NCBI RefSeq assembly: GCF_003472385.1
Contig: NZ_QRLV01000002.1
Coordinates: 62,001-126,000, forward strand
DNA: 64,000 nucleotides
Direction: 5' to 3'
Origin: Sutterella sp. AM11-39
GTDB taxonomy: Bacteria; Pseudomonadota; Gammaproteobacteria; Burkholderiales; Burkholderiaceae_F
Positions 35,826-46,700 of this stretch are shown one piece after another. Numbering within the stretch: position 1 is the stretch's first letter; each line of letters begins with the position of its first letter. The position numbers were made by a program, and so were the translations under genes. The notes below the pieces were generated by a model. The model did no database searches and was not told the origin of the DNA. It saw only the letters and a program-made list of their open reading frames with translations.

Positions 35826-36938
35826 ATGGCAGTCAAAGTGGTACTGGGCATGAGCGGCGGCGTTGACAGCGCCGTGAGCGCCTGGCTTCTCAAGGAACAG
35901 GGATACGACGTCACCGGCGTATTCATGAAAAACTGGGAAGACGACGATGACAGCGAATATTGCTCGAGTCGACAGGACTTTCTCGATGCGGCCAGTGCGG
36001 CTGAAAAGATCGGCATTGATCTGGAGGCTGTGAACTTCGCCAAAGAATACAAAGAACGCGTATTTTCCGAATTCCTGCGCGAGTACCAAGCCGGCCGCAC
36101 TCCCAACCCGGACGTACTGTGCAATTCGGAAATCAAGTTCAACGCTTTTTTGGACTATGCGATGGAATTGGGCGCCGAGAAGATTGCCACCGGCCACTAT
36201 GCGCGCGTGCGTCAGACCGACAACGGCGTGGAGCTTCTGCGCGGTCTCGACGGCAGCAAGGATCAAAGCTACTTCCTGCATCGTCTCAATCAAAAGCAGT
36301 TGGAAAAGGCCATTTTCCCCGTGGGAGAACTGCCGAAAACCAAGGTGCGTGAAATCGCACGCATGCTCGATTTGTCGGTTGCAGGCAAAAAGGATTCCAC
36401 CGGCATTTGCTTTATCGGCGAGCGGCCTTTCCGCGAATTTCTCTCACGTTACCTTCCAACGCATCCCGGTCCGATTCGAACCGATACAGGCAAGATCGTG
36501 GGTGAACACGTGGGCTTGAGTTTTTATACGCTCGGCCAGCGCAAGGGAATCGGCGTGGGCGGCAGCCGCGAGGGCACGGGAGAGCCCTGGTTCGTGGCCC
36601 GCAAGGATCTTGCCACCAATACGCTTTGGATCGTGCAGGGGCATGAACACCCGTGGCTCAACACGCATACGCTCAAAGCGGTGCGCACAAGTTGGGTATC
36701 GGGACACGCTCCCGAACCCGGCACCCCCGTGACGGTCAAAACCCGCTATCGTGCGCCCGACGGCGCATGCGAGGTCGCATCGGTTGATTCCGAAAGTATC
36801 GACCTTTCGTTCCCCGTCCCGCAGTGGGCCGCCACCCCGGGACAGTCTGCTGTGCTGTATCAAGGCGAAGTTTGCCTGGGCGGCGGCTTCATCGACACGA
36901 TTGACAACGCCGACATCCCGAAACTCAAAAAGGCTTAA
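35826..36938 (+). CDS. mnmA: tRNA-specific 2-thiouridylase
   Basis: A 370-residue enzyme that puts sulfur on uridine 34 of Lys, Glu and Gln tRNAs. PP-loop [16 protein letters not shown] at the start; catalytic Cys pair in [12 protein letters not shown] and [12 protein letters not shown]; the GHYAR segment and C-terminal beta domain are present. ATG 35826 is preferred; longer in-frame extensions lack similarity. Housekeeping gene following napB by 156 bases. Confidence 0.96.
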   Translation: MAVKVVLGMSGGVDSAVSAWLLKEQGYDVTGVFMKNWEDDDDSEYCSSRQDFLDAASAAEKIGIDLEAVNFAKEYKERVFSEFLREYQAGRTPNPDVLCNSEIKFNAFLDYAMELGAEKIATGHYARVRQTDNGVELLRGLDGSKDQSYFLHRLNQKQLEKAIFPVGELPKTKVREIARMLDLSVAGKKDSTGICFIGERPFREFLSRYLPTHPGPIRTDTGKIVGEHVGLSFYTLGQRKGIGVGGSREGTGEPWFVARKDLATNTLWIVQGHEHPWLNTHTLKAVRTSWVSGHAPEPGTPVTVKTRYRAPDGACEVASVDSESIDLSFPVPQWAATPGQSAVLYQGEVCLGGGFIDTIDNADIPKLKKA

Positions 36939-36994
36939 CGGTTTTCTCAGTTTTGTTTTCTAACATCTCTTTGTCTTTCTTTTTGGTGTGACCC

Positions 36995-37654
36995 ATGTCG
37001 CTTTTTGACTCCGCACGTTTTCTGACTTCGGCCGCCGCCGTGAGCCAACTGCCCGGCGCGGGCCTACCTGAAATCGCCTTTGCCGGCCGCTCCAACGCCG
37101 GCAAAAGCACGACCATCAACGTGCTCACCCGTCAAGGGCGCCTCGCTTTTGCGTCCAAGACACCGGGCCGCACGCAACTCATCAACTTCTTTACGCTTTC
37201 TCGCAAAATTCCCGACAGCAAGGAGCGCGAGCAGATTGCACATCTGGTGGATCTGCCGGGCTACGGCTACGCCAAGGCCGCTCCGGAAATCCGCGAAACC
37301 TGGAGCCGACTGATCGGCGGTTACCTTTCCGATCGTCCGTCGCTGACCGGCATCGTGATCGTCATGGACGCTCGTCGTCCCTTTATGCCGGCCGACGAGT
37401 GGCTCATTGACTTTTTCTCGTCACGCAGTCACGTGCGCCAGCTCTGGCTCATCAATAAGTGCGACCAGATCAAGCGCGCCGAACGCAATACGGTGCTTGC
37501 CAAAGCCCGCGCCCGCGCTCAGCAGCTCGGCGATCATGTGGAAGTGCAGCTTTTCTCAGGACTGAAAAAAGAAGGCGTCGAAGAACTTCAGCAACGACTT
37601 CTAACCTGGATTGATCCGGAAGGGCGCCTGTCGGCAGACACGCAGTCGGCGTAA
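36995..37654 (+). CDS. engB: Ribosome biogenesis GTPase EngB/YihA
   Basis: A 219-residue TRAFAC GTPase. G1 AGRSNAGKST, G2 TPGRTQLINFF, G3 DLPGYGYAK, G4 NKCDQ are in order. EngB helps assemble the 50S subunit. It lies 56 bases after mnmA and 39 before hemB, all on the same strand. Confidence 0.95.
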   Translation: MSLFDSARFLTSAAAVSQLPGAGLPEIAFAGRSNAGKSTTINVLTRQGRLAFASKTPGRTQLINFFTLSRKIPDSKEREQIAHLVDLPGYGYAKAAPEIRETWSRLIGGYLSDRPSLTGIVIVMDARRPFMPADEWLIDFFSSRSHVRQLWLINKCDQIKRAERNTVLAKARARAQQLGDHVEVQLFSGLKKEGVEELQQRLLTWIDPEGRLSADTQSA

Positions 37655-37690
37655 CCTTTCAGCATTCTTTATTTTCACGGGGACTTTTGA

Positions 37691-38707
<1,017 letters not shown>

Positions 38708-38740
38708 TCCAAGCCACGACGGCTAATCTCATAGCCCCAA

Positions 38741-38768
38741 GCCCGGTGCCTTCGGCGCCGGGCTTTTT
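38741..38768 (+). terminator. Terminator after hemB
   Basis: A GC-rich hairpin GCCCGGTGCC-TTC-GGCGCCGGGC is followed by TTTTT. Confidence 0.9.
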
Positions 38769-38925
38769 GACCTTGATCCGTTTGGCGCTACAGGCAAAAC
38801 GAGCGTAGGTACTCAAATACCCGCTTTTTGCCCAATCCGTGCAAATTCCGTTTGCGGGCTGCTTTCGAGCTTCTCGACAAGGTAAAGTACGACAAGCAGA
38901 TTTTGTTGGTTGTGATCCCAAAAAC

Positions 38926-40044
38926 ATGCAACGCCGTACCATTTTGACTTCCGCCGCTTTTCTGGCCGCTGCCGCCGCAGGCCCCTTGCGTGCCGCCGTT
39001 CAGGAAAGTTCGCGGGCATTTTCCGCGCTGGGAGCCAAGCCGAGCGGAGCTCGCTTGGAGCGTATGCAGGCTTCGCCGCATTTCAGCAACGGCACGTTTC
39101 ACAACCTCACGCCGGTCATCGATCCGATCGATCGGGAACGCTCTTCAGGGATGCTACGGTTTCTCACCGAAGACAAGACAGGGCGTCGTCCGCTTGAGCG
39201 CATTCCTTCGATCAAAACCGATCTCTCTACGCTAGCAGACGGCCAAATGGTTTGGTTCGGACACTCAGGCTTTTACCTGAAACTTGCCGGTCTCTCGATT
39301 GCCGTCGACCCCGCTCTGCACGCCTGTTTCCCATTGGGCGGCTTTTTCAAGCCTTTCGCAGGAGCCGACCTCTATCAGCCCCGCGACATTCCGGCGCTCG
39401 ATCTGCTCATTCTCACGCACGACCATTACGACCATCTGGACATGCTCACGATGCGTGACCTGAAGAATCGCACGGCGCATGTCGTCTGCCCACTCGGCGT
39501 GGGAGCCCATCTCGAATACTGGGGATGGGAAGCCGAGCGCATCACGGAAATGGACTGGGGCGAAAAAATCGCTCTGCCGCACAAGGGAACTCTCACCTGC
39601 GTGCCGAGCCAACATTTCTCGGGTCGAACGCTCGAGCGCAATACGACGCTGTGGGCGGGCTTTGTGATGGATCTCGACGGAGTAACGTTGTACCTCTCGG
39701 GCGACGGTGGCTACGGACGCCATTTCCGCCAAATCGCCACGGATTTTCGACGCATTGACTTTGCCATCGTCGAGGACGGCCAATACAACACCGACTGGGC
39801 CGGCATTCATCTGATGCCGCCTGCGTGGAAAGCGGCCGTTGCCGAACTGCATCCCCGCTTTGTCATGCCGTGCCACAACGCCAAGTTCGATCTGAGCCGC
39901 CACACTTGGAAGGCGCCGTTGGAAGCGGCACTTGCCAATGCAAAAGCTCTTGGCGTTGCGCTTTCCACGCCACTGATCGGGCAAGTCGTTGCGATTGACA
40001 ACCCGGCTCGCGACACCGGCCCGTGGTGGCAGAATCTGCGTTAA
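38926..40044 (+). CDS. Exported metallo-beta-lactamase-fold hydrolase (NAPE-PLD/UlaG-like)
   Basis: A 372-residue protein with an N-terminal signal (MQRRTILTSAAFLAAAAAG, Arg pair at 3-4, so possibly Tat). The metallo-hydrolase metal motif is LTHDHYDHLD, later DGGYGRHF and PCHNAKFD supply further ligands. VWFGHSGFYLKLAG precedes it, as in NAPE-hydrolysing phospholipase D-like and UlaG-like proteins. Substrate unknown; a phospholipid headgroup hydrolase or lactonase is possible. ATG 38926 starts directly at the signal. Single gene between hemB and sbcD. Confidence 0.85.
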   Translation: MQRRTILTSAAFLAAAAAGPLRAAVQESSRAFSALGAKPSGARLERMQASPHFSNGTFHNLTPVIDPIDRERSSGMLRFLTEDKTGRRPLERIPSIKTDLSTLADGQMVWFGHSGFYLKLAGLSIAVDPALHACFPLGGFFKPFAGADLYQPRDIPALDLLILTHDHYDHLDMLTMRDLKNRTAHVVCPLGVGAHLEYWGWEAERITEMDWGEKIALPHKGTLTCVPSQHFSGRTLERNTTLWAGFVMDLDGVTLYLSGDGGYGRHFRQIATDFRRIDFAIVEDGQYNTDWAGIHLMPPAWKAAVAELHPRFVMPCHNAKFDLSRHTWKAPLEAALANAKALGVALSTPLIGQVVAIDNPARDTGPWWQNLR

Positions 40045-40114
40045 AAAAGTCGCGAGTCTGGCATCAGACGGCTATAGTGCGCTATTGCCATTGTTCGACC
40101 GGCTTGTGACTTTC

Positions 40115-41347
40115 ATGCGTTTTCTTCACACTTCCGATTTGCATCTCGGCCGCAGTCTCTACGGCGTCAACCGAGACGCAACCTTCGAGAAATTTCTCAC
40201 CTGGCTCACCGAAACGATCCGCACCGAGGCAATTGACTGCCTGATCATCGCAGGCGACGTTTTCGACAACGCAACCCCCTCGCACCGCATGCAGCGGGCT
40301 TACTACCGGTTTCTGGCGTCTGTGGCAACGTCCACTGACTGTCGTCACGTCATCGTCACCGGAGGCAATCACGACTCGCCTTCACTTTTGAACGCCCCCG
40401 ACACTCTTCTCGAAGCGCTCAACATCATCGTCGTCGGGCAAGCGACGGCCGATCCGGCCGACGAAGTCGTGCTGCTGCGCGATGCGGCCGGAACACCTCT
40501 GGCAGTCGTTGCGGCCGTGCCCTATCTACGCGAACGTGATCTGCGCACAAGCACCGAAAACGAAACACAGCAGGACAAAGAAGAAAAGATTCGCTCGGCA
40601 ACAGCAGAGCACTATCGCCATGTGACGCAAACCGCGCTCGAGCTGCGAGGCGAAAACGACATTCCCTATATCGCCACCGGCCATCTTTTTGCCGCCGACT
40701 GCGATCCGTCCGACGAAGAACGCAATCTTTACATCGGTTCGCTCGGCCTCATTCCCGCCTCGGCCTTTCCGACGGAGATCGACTATCTGGCGCTTGGGCA
40801 CCTACACAAGGCGCAACGCCTGGCCGGAGACGACACGCGTCGCTATAGCGGCAGTCCCGTGGCACTGGACTTTTCCGAGCGCAGAGCCGACAAAAGCGTC
40901 TGCATCGTGGAAACGCAGGGCAAAGCCTGTACGGTTCGTACGGTCCCTATTCCCGCTTTCGACACCTTGGTGCAGATCACGGGAGACGCCGCATCCGTCC
41001 TCGAAGAACTCGGCAAACTGGTTGCGGCTCAAGAGCCGGTTCTCTGTGAAGTGCTGCACACCGAGGGTATCTTTGCTCCGGATCTCGCTGCCAAATGTCG
41101 CGACGCCGTGCAAGAGAGCGTCGTCACGCTGGTGCGTGTTGTAAGCCGCACGGTTGCCGAAGCGCAATTGTCCGTCGACGACGTCGTGAGCGACGTCGAA
41201 GCAATCTCGCCCGAAAAAATGTTTGAGCTGTGTCTGCAAAAGCAGGAAGCCTGCGGCACGACATTTACTGCCGAACAGAAAAAAGCACTCATTGAGGCCT
41301 ACGACGAGATTCTCGCAGTCGTGCGCAACGAAGGAGTCGCAGCATGA
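40115..41347 (+). CDS. sbcD: SbcD exonuclease subunit
   Basis: A 410-residue Mre11-type nuclease. Metal motifs in order: HTSDLHLG, IAGDVFDNA, TGGNHDSP, and GHLFA/LALGHLHKAQ. With SbcC it forms the ATP-dependent double-strand nuclease that opens hairpins and blocked ends. ATG 40115 is the standard family start (MRFLHTSDLHLGR). ATGA overlap with sbcC. Confidence 0.95.
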   Translation: MRFLHTSDLHLGRSLYGVNRDATFEKFLTWLTETIRTEAIDCLIIAGDVFDNATPSHRMQRAYYRFLASVATSTDCRHVIVTGGNHDSPSLLNAPDTLLEALNIIVVGQATADPADEVVLLRDAAGTPLAVVAAVPYLRERDLRTSTENETQQDKEEKIRSATAEHYRHVTQTALELRGENDIPYIATGHLFAADCDPSDEERNLYIGSLGLIPASAFPTEIDYLALGHLHKAQRLAGDDTRRYSGSPVALDFSERRADKSVCIVETQGKACTVRTVPIPAFDTLVQITGDAASVLEELGKLVAAQEPVLCEVLHTEGIFAPDLAAKCRDAVQESVVTLVRVVSRTVAEAQLSVDDVVSDVEAISPEKMFELCLQKQEACGTTFTAEQKKALIEAYDEILAVVRNEGVAA

Positions 41348-44300
41348 GAATCCTCAAGGTACGAGTCCAAAACATCAACTCCCTCAAGGGAAACTGGTCA
41401 ATCAATTTCGAAGATCCAGCGTATGCCGCAGGCGGCCTATTTGCGATCTGCGGCCCTACGGGCGCGGGCAAATCGTCACTGCTTGACGCCATCTGCATTG
41501 CGCTTTACGGCAGTACGCCACGCCTGGGTTACCTGACGGGCAGCACCAACGAAGCCATGACGCGCGGCACGGGGATCATGGAAAGCGAAGTCACCTTCCT
41601 TGCCAAAGGCGTGCGCTACCGCGCTCTTTATTCGCAACGGCGAGCCCGCAATCAGGCCGATGGTCGCCTGCAGAGCGCCAACATTGAACTGAGCCGCTGG
41701 AACGATGAGATCAACAACTGGGAAATTCTGGAAGGCAAATACAAGCAGCGCTTCAGCGAGCGAATTGAAGAAATCACGGGACTCACGTTCAGTCAATTCA
41801 CGCGCTCGGCGCTGTTGGCTCAAGGCAACTTCTCGGTTTTTCTGAAAGCCAAGGAAGACGAGCGTTCCAACGCACTGGAAGCCATCACCGGCACCGAAAT
41901 CTATTCGCAAATTTCGCAGGCCGTCTATGAACGCTACCGCACCGAAAGCACTGCTCTTGCCGATCTGCAATCCGAAGCGCGCGGTGTGGGCGTGATGGCC
42001 GACGAAGAACGGCAGCAAACCCTTTCAGAGCTAACTTCCGTCAAAACTCGAATCGAAGAAGTCGAACAATCCCTCAAAACCAAGGAGGGCATGCGCGACC
42101 TCGTGCGCGAGCGTGACACGACGGCTGAAACGCTAGCCGCCACGCAAAAGGAACTGGTTTCTGTCAAAGAAACGATCAATGCGTTGCAAGACGAGCGACG
42201 TGCTACGGAAGTGGCCCGCAGAGCGCTCAAAATCAAGCCCTCCTACGCGACACTGCAAAATGCTCAAGCGCGCGTACAAAGCAGCAGGCAACAGCGAGAA
42301 ACTCTATCGAACTCTTTAGTGACCGTTGACAAAAACGCTACCGAGGCCCAGCGACTTTTACAGGAAGCGCAGGCCGCTGCCGAACAGCTCAACAAAGATT
42401 ACGAGGCACTTTTGCCCGTCACGCAAGTCGTACGTACGATTGACGCGACCCTCTCCGAACTGGCCAAGCGAATCAACGAGAAAACCGACGAAAGGACACG
42501 CGAAGCGACGCGTCTGGATAAGAGCCGTGCCGCAACACAGGCGGCCCTCTCGGAAATTCAAAAGCTAGCCGAAGAAGCCGCCAAGCTGGAAGCCGAAACA
42601 GCTCCCGACTCCCGACCTGCTCGCCTATTCGCCAAACAAGCCGAAATTTCAATGGCTCTGGCGCAATTTGCCGATGCCGACGCAAACCGCGAAAAACGCG
42701 AACAAGCCCTGCAAAAAGCAAATTTCGACCTTGTAGCTGCTGCGCAAGCAACCGATACCGCGTTACAAGCTCTGGCACCCACACAAGCGCATATCCAGTC
42801 GTTGCAGGAAAAGCTTTCGAGTGTTGAGACCGCTCGCAACGAAAGCGCCGCCGGCAAAACCCTGCAGGAATGGACACAGCTCAAAGCTCAAGTCGATGCT
42901 CTGAGGACGGCTTTAGAGAAAATTTTGCAGCATTTAGCAGCAAAAGAAGAAAAATCTCGTCAAATCGACACTAAAAAGAAGCATTTGCTCGAACTGGAAG
43001 CCGACCTTGCCGCCCACAGCCAGCGCTACGAGACGCAGCTCAAGCTGACGGAATCGCTCACTGTTGCTTTGGAAGCGATGGAGCAAGCCTCCGCCATGCG
43101 TTCTCTGGTGGAACGTCTCAGCGACGAGCGCGCCAAGCTTGTCGACGGTTCGCCCTGCCCGCTGTGCGGCGCCGTGCATCACCCTTATGCCGAAACGCAG
43201 CCCGCGATTCTTTCGGACGACTCGCACAAACTCGAGCGTACCCGAAAGGACTTGAAGGCCGCTCAAACAACCGTTGCCTCGCTTGCCCGGGAAGTTGCCA
43301 AACTCGACGGTACGATCAAGGCTGAACGCGGGACACTCAATGAGTTGCAAACGCTTTTCCTGCTAGAAACCCAGACCATCCGCGAACTGACGACCGAATG
43401 GTCAATCGAAGAGGGTCCTGTTTCGGACATTCGCGCCACACAGCTGGAGGCTCTTGAAAAAGCCGCTGTACTCACCGATCGGATCAAGCAAATCGTGACG
43501 CTCGACGACGAGCGCAACAAACTTTTGAAGGCACTTGAAAGGGCTAAAGCGCAACTCGAAGCACAGTCGCAGACCGCCAAGACGTGCGAAGCCAAGCGCA
43601 CCCAAGCGCAAGCGGCTTTGCTGAGCGCCGTAACCGAAAGCCGGGACGCCGCCCAACGTCTGACCTCGGCTCAGATACAACTTACCGCAGTTTGTACGGG
43701 GCTACTGAAAATTCCGACCACGGCCGTGCAAGCCAAAACGTGGACGATGCGCCTGCAATCGGAAGTAGAGACGTATCAAGCCAAACGTACGCGGCTGTCG
43801 GCAATCGAACAGCAAACGGCCGTTTTGAAAACAACCGAGAAAGAGCAACGCCTGCAACAGGAAGCCTTTGAAGTCAAATGCGAGGAGTTGGCAAAGTCCA
43901 TTGCCGCATTGCAAGAAGAGCGCTCACATAAACACGCCGAGCGCTTCCGGCTGTTCGGCAACAAGTCGCCCGAAGCCGAAGAAGCCGCACTCAAAAAACG
44001 CCGCGATACGGCGCTTGCTCTTGCCGAAATACGAACGGCAGAAGCACTGCGCCTCAAAGAGCTCGTCAATGTCACGAAAGGGCAGCTTGAGGCTGCCGAC
44101 AAACAGATCGCGATTGATGCCAACGCCCTGCTAGCGGCCCAATCGGCATGGGCTCGAGAACGTGGGGCCGCCGGCTTTGCCGACGATACCCTGTGGCTTG
44201 CGGCGCTTCTCACGGACGAAGAAATCAACAGTCGCCATCAAAAGTACGCTCGTCTGGACGCCCGTGCAGAGGAACTTGCCAAGAGTGCCGCACTGGCTCA

Positions 44301-45036
44301 GGAAAAAATCGCACTGCTGACAGCCAAAATCGATCCGGCGCTTGAATTAACGACTCTGCTCGGCGAGATTGCCGCGTTGCGCGAAACAATGAACAATCTT
44401 TCCGCCGCCAAAGGGCGCCTGCAGGGGCTCATCGAGACCGACGACGCACAGAAAAAACGCCTTGCCGACAAACTTGAAGCCATCCGATCGCAGGGAAAGA
44501 AGCTCTGCGTGTGGACACAGCTCAACGCATTGATCGGATCGGCCGATGGCAAGCGCTACCGCACGTTTGTGCAATCAATGACGTTTGAGACGTTACTTCA
44601 TCACGCCAACCGAGCTTTGGCCAAAATTTCGCAACGCTACATTCTCAAGAAAGACGCGACAGAGCCTTTGAAGCTTAACGTGATCGACACCTTCCAGGGC
44701 GGCGTCGAGCGCAGCGCGGACAATCTTTCAGGCGGCGAATCCTTCCTGGTGAGTCTGTCACTCGCTCTAGGCCTCTCCGAGATGGCAAGCCGCAACGTGC
44801 GCGTCGAATCGCTCTTTTTGGACGAAGGTTTCGGCTCGCTTGACCCCGATACGCTCGAAGACGCCATGAATGCGCTTGCGGCGCTTCAAAGCGAAGGCAA
44901 GATGATCGGCATCATTTCTCACGTGGGCGAAGTGCGCGAACGCATTGCCACCTTGATCGACGTGACGCCGGTCTCGGGAGGCAGAAGCGAACTGTCGGGG
45001 CCGGGCGTCGAACGACTCGAAGAAAAGAAAAAATAG
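41344..45036 (+). CDS. sbcC: SbcC ATPase subunit
   Basis: A 1230-residue Rad50-type ATPase. N-terminal Walker A GPTGAGKSSLLDAI near residue 38; long coiled-coils at about 175-580 and 620-1060; a zinc-hook CPLC in GSPCPLCGAVHHP near residue 605; C-terminal signature LSGGESFLVSLSLALGLSEMA and Walker B ESLFLDEGFGSLD. Coupled to sbcD by a four-base overlap. Length is typical of Burkholderiales SbcC. Confidence 0.96.
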   Translation: MRILKVRVQNINSLKGNWSINFEDPAYAAGGLFAICGPTGAGKSSLLDAICIALYGSTPRLGYLTGSTNEAMTRGTGIMESEVTFLAKGVRYRALYSQRRARNQADGRLQSANIELSRWNDEINNWEILEGKYKQRFSERIEEITGLTFSQFTRSALLAQGNFSVFLKAKEDERSNALEAITGTEIYSQISQAVYERYRTESTALADLQSEARGVGVMADEERQQTLSELTSVKTRIEEVEQSLKTKEGMRDLVRERDTTAETLAATQKELVSVKETINALQDERRATEVARRALKIKPSYATLQNAQARVQSSRQQRETLSNSLVTVDKNATEAQRLLQEAQAAAEQLNKDYEALLPVTQVVRTIDATLSELAKRINEKTDERTREATRLDKSRAATQAALSEIQKLAEEAAKLEAETAPDSRPARLFAKQAEISMALAQFADADANREKREQALQKANFDLVAAAQATDTALQALAPTQAHIQSLQEKLSSVETARNESAAGKTLQEWTQLKAQVDALRTALEKILQHLAAKEEKSRQIDTKKKHLLELEADLAAHSQRYETQLKLTESLTVALEAMEQASAMRSLVERLSDERAKLVDGSPCPLCGAVHHPYAETQPAILSDDSHKLERTRKDLKAAQTTVASLAREVAKLDGTIKAERGTLNELQTLFLLETQTIRELTTEWSIEEGPVSDIRATQLEALEKAAVLTDRIKQIVTLDDERNKLLKALERAKAQLEAQSQTAKTCEAKRTQAQAALLSAVTESRDAAQRLTSAQIQLTAVCTGLLKIPTTAVQAKTWTMRLQSEVETYQAKRTRLSAIEQQTAVLKTTEKEQRLQQEAFEVKCEELAKSIAALQEERSHKHAERFRLFGNKSPEAEEAALKKRRDTALALAEIRTAEALRLKELVNVTKGQLEAADKQIAIDANALLAAQSAWARERGAAGFADDTLWLAALLTDEEINSRHQKYARLDARAEELAKSAALAQEKIALLTAKIDPALELTTLLGEIAALRETMNNLSAAKGRLQGLIETDDAQKKRLADKLEAIRSQGKKLCVWTQLNALIGSADGKRYRTFVQSMTFETLLHHANRALAKISQRYILKKDATEPLKLNVIDTFQGGVERSADNLSGGESFLVSLSLALGLSEMASRNVRVESLFLDEGFGSLDPDTLEDAMNALAALQSEGKMIGIISHVGEVRERIATLIDVTPVSGGRSELSGPGVERLEEKKK

Positions 45037-45047
45037 GAGAGCCCAAA

Positions 45048-45536
45048 ATGGCTTTGGAAATCGAACGCAAATTTTTAGTGATCTCGGACAACTGGCAGCG
45101 GCTCGGTACCCCTGAAGTCGTCCGTCAAGGTTATCTGTCGCGCGACATCGAGCGCACGGTTCGCGTGCGCATCAAGGGCGATAAAGCATTCCTCACCATC
45201 AAGGGACGCAATGAGGGGGCTGTACGCACCGAGTTCGAGTACGCCATCCCGACCGATGAAGGGGCCGTTCTGCTCGACACTCTGGCGCTCAAGCCGCTCA
45301 TTGAAAAGACCCGAACCAAGGTTGCGTATGCGGGCAAGATCTGGGAAATCGATCGTTTCTTCGGCGAAAACGAAGGTCTGGTTCTCGCTGAAGTGGAACT
45401 CGCCTCGGAAAACGAGACCGTGCAACTGCCGCCCTGGATCGGACAAGAAGTCACACATCTGACGCGCTACTACAACTCGGCCTTATCTGAGAGACCCTAT
45501 TGCGAATGGACGGAGGAAGAAAAAGCCGGCCTCTGA
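45048..45536 (+). CDS. CYTH-domain triphosphatase-like protein
   Basis: A 162-residue CYTH fold protein with the defining ExExK motif as LEIERKFL at residues 3-10. Further conserved charged strands: RTVRVRIKGDKAFLTIKG, TEFEYAIP, WEIDRFFGENEGLVLAEVEL. CYTH proteins hydrolyse inorganic triphosphate or act as adenylate cyclases; short bacterial members like this one are usually triphosphatases. It follows sbcC by 11 bases with GGAG upstream. Confidence 0.9.
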   Translation: MALEIERKFLVISDNWQRLGTPEVVRQGYLSRDIERTVRVRIKGDKAFLTIKGRNEGAVRTEFEYAIPTDEGAVLLDTLALKPLIEKTRTKVAYAGKIWEIDRFFGENEGLVLAEVELASENETVQLPPWIGQEVTHLTRYYNSALSERPYCEWTEEEKAGL

Positions 45537-45549
45537 TCGCAACGTCCGA

Positions 45550-45933
45550 TTACTTATCGCGTCCCTGATAACGGCCCTGCGAGTCGTAGTAACGGCCGTT
45601 GGCATCGCGCCGCCCTTGGTAGCGTCCCTGCGAATCGTAGTAGCGCCCCCTAACGTCCTGTTTGCCTTGGTAGCGGCCTTGCGAGTCATAGTAGCGGCCG
45701 TTGCCGTCTTGCCTGCCTTGGTAGCGTCCCCGGGAGTCGTAATAACGTCCGTTGGCGTCCACCTTTCCTTGATACCGACCTTGAGAGTCGTAGTATCGAC
45801 CGCTTGCATCCTGTCGGCCCTGATAACGCCCCTGCGAATCGTAAAAACGCTTGTCAGCCGCGAATGCGTTGGCTGCGGCCATCAATCCGAGAAACGCCGA
45901 AAGCACGGCGACAATCAGAGAACGCAAACGCAT
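45550..45933 (-). CDS. Secreted protein of 16-residue tandem repeats
   Basis: A 127-residue protein: signal peptide MRLRSLIVAVLSAFLGLMAAANAFA, then six copies of a 16-residue unit (R)YYDSQGRYQGxxDxNG plus a final partial unit. The repeats vary only at a few positions (QDAS, VDAN, QDGN, QDVR, RDAN). They are rich in Tyr, Arg, Gly and Gln and probably form an exposed beta-strand or disordered chain. AAGGAG precedes the ATG. No partner gene is obvious. Similar YYDSQGR repeats occur in small proteobacterial proteins of unknown function. Confidence 0.85.
   Translation of the reverse strand: MRLRSLIVAVLSAFLGLMAAANAFAADKRFYDSQGRYQGRQDASGRYYDSQGRYQGKVDANGRYYDSRGRYQGRQDGNGRYYDSQGRYQGKQDVRGRYYDSQGRYQGRRDANGRYYDSQGRYQGRDK
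45556..45858 (-). repeat. 48-bp tandem repeat inside the secreted protein gene
   Basis: Six roughly 48-base units encode the 16-residue repeats, with high identity between units (each contains TACGACTC(G/C/T)C-type cores and a GGCCGTTACTA-like segment). Unit number may vary by slippage. Approximate limits. Confidence 0.75.
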
Positions 45934-45952
45934 GTGTCAACTCCTTGAGTGC

Positions 45953-45996
45953 TAAAAACACAAACGGCGCAACACCTTTGGTTCAGGCGAGCGCCG
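45953..45996 (-). terminator. Terminator after the Tat-type thioredoxin-fold gene
   Basis: On the minus strand GGCGC... arms CGGCGC (45991-45996 side) and GCGCCG (45965-45970 side) pair, followed by TTTGTGTTTTT. It lies 28 bases after the stop of the gene at 46024. Confidence 0.55.
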
Positions 45997-46023
45997 CTTG
46001 ACTTTTTCCAACAAGAACCGCTA

Positions 46024-46608
46024 TTAGAGTTCGAAAATCTTGGCCAGTTCGTCCGTGGTCAGGTTTTCATCGAACGGCACGTATTCGCCCTTGGAATTGA
46101 GGTACACGCCGTAGGGAACGGCACGGCAGCCGCTGCGGCGGTGCAGCTTGGTGTTGATCCACACCTTGTTGCGCAGTTCGTACGGCAGATCAGCACCCTC
46201 ATAGCGAAGGCCGCGGAAATCCTTGTCACGGAAATGTTCGTGATGCTTGATAAGCATCGCGTACGGATCCTTGGAGCCGAGAATCAACGCACCCTGCGGT
46301 TCGCAATGCGGGTTGAGCAACGCGATCGGGTAGTAGACCACGGCGATGCGATCCTGCAACGGCATGATGCGATCCATCAGACGGATGCAGTCCGGGCACT
46401 GCGTGTCAAAAAAGACATGCGCCGTCTTCTTGACGCTTGCCGGCGTCGGCGAGCGGAAACCCACACCGTCCTTGGTCATCGTTTCATACATCTTCTTGCC
46501 GTCCCAGCCTTCGGGAACTTTGGCGGGCTTTGCCTGAGCCGCCGTGGTGCTCAACGCCAATGCGGCTGCAGCCAGGCCGAGAGCGCTGCGACGAGTGAGT
46601 TTGGTCAT
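46024..46608 (-). CDS. Exported thioredoxin-fold protein with CPDC active site
   Basis: A 194-residue protein related to DsbC/DsbG-like thiol oxidoreductases. Signal TRRSALGLAAAALALSTTAAQA has a twin-arginine pair, suggesting Tat export. The active site is CPDC (71-74) in VFFDTQCPDCIRLMD; the cis-proline loop is GCRAVPYGVY. Two further cysteines (NPHC, SGC) are present. It lacks the N-terminal dimerisation domain of DsbC/DsbG. A role in periplasmic disulfide handling or cytochrome maturation is plausible. AAGGAG precedes the ATG. Confidence 0.82.
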   Translation of the reverse strand: MTKLTRRSALGLAAAALALSTTAAQAKPAKVPEGWDGKKMYETMTKDGVGFRSPTPASVKKTAHVFFDTQCPDCIRLMDRIMPLQDRIAVVYYPIALLNPHCEPQGALILGSKDPYAMLIKHHEHFRDKDFRGLRYEGADLPYELRNKVWINTKLHRRSGCRAVPYGVYLNSKGEYVPFDENLTTDELAKIFEL

Positions 46609-46700
46609 GGGTAGAACTCCTTTCAGTCCACTGGGTCACTGCATCTTTGCCGATTGCAAAGACTTGCGTTGATTATGGCGCATCTAACCATTCGCACACC

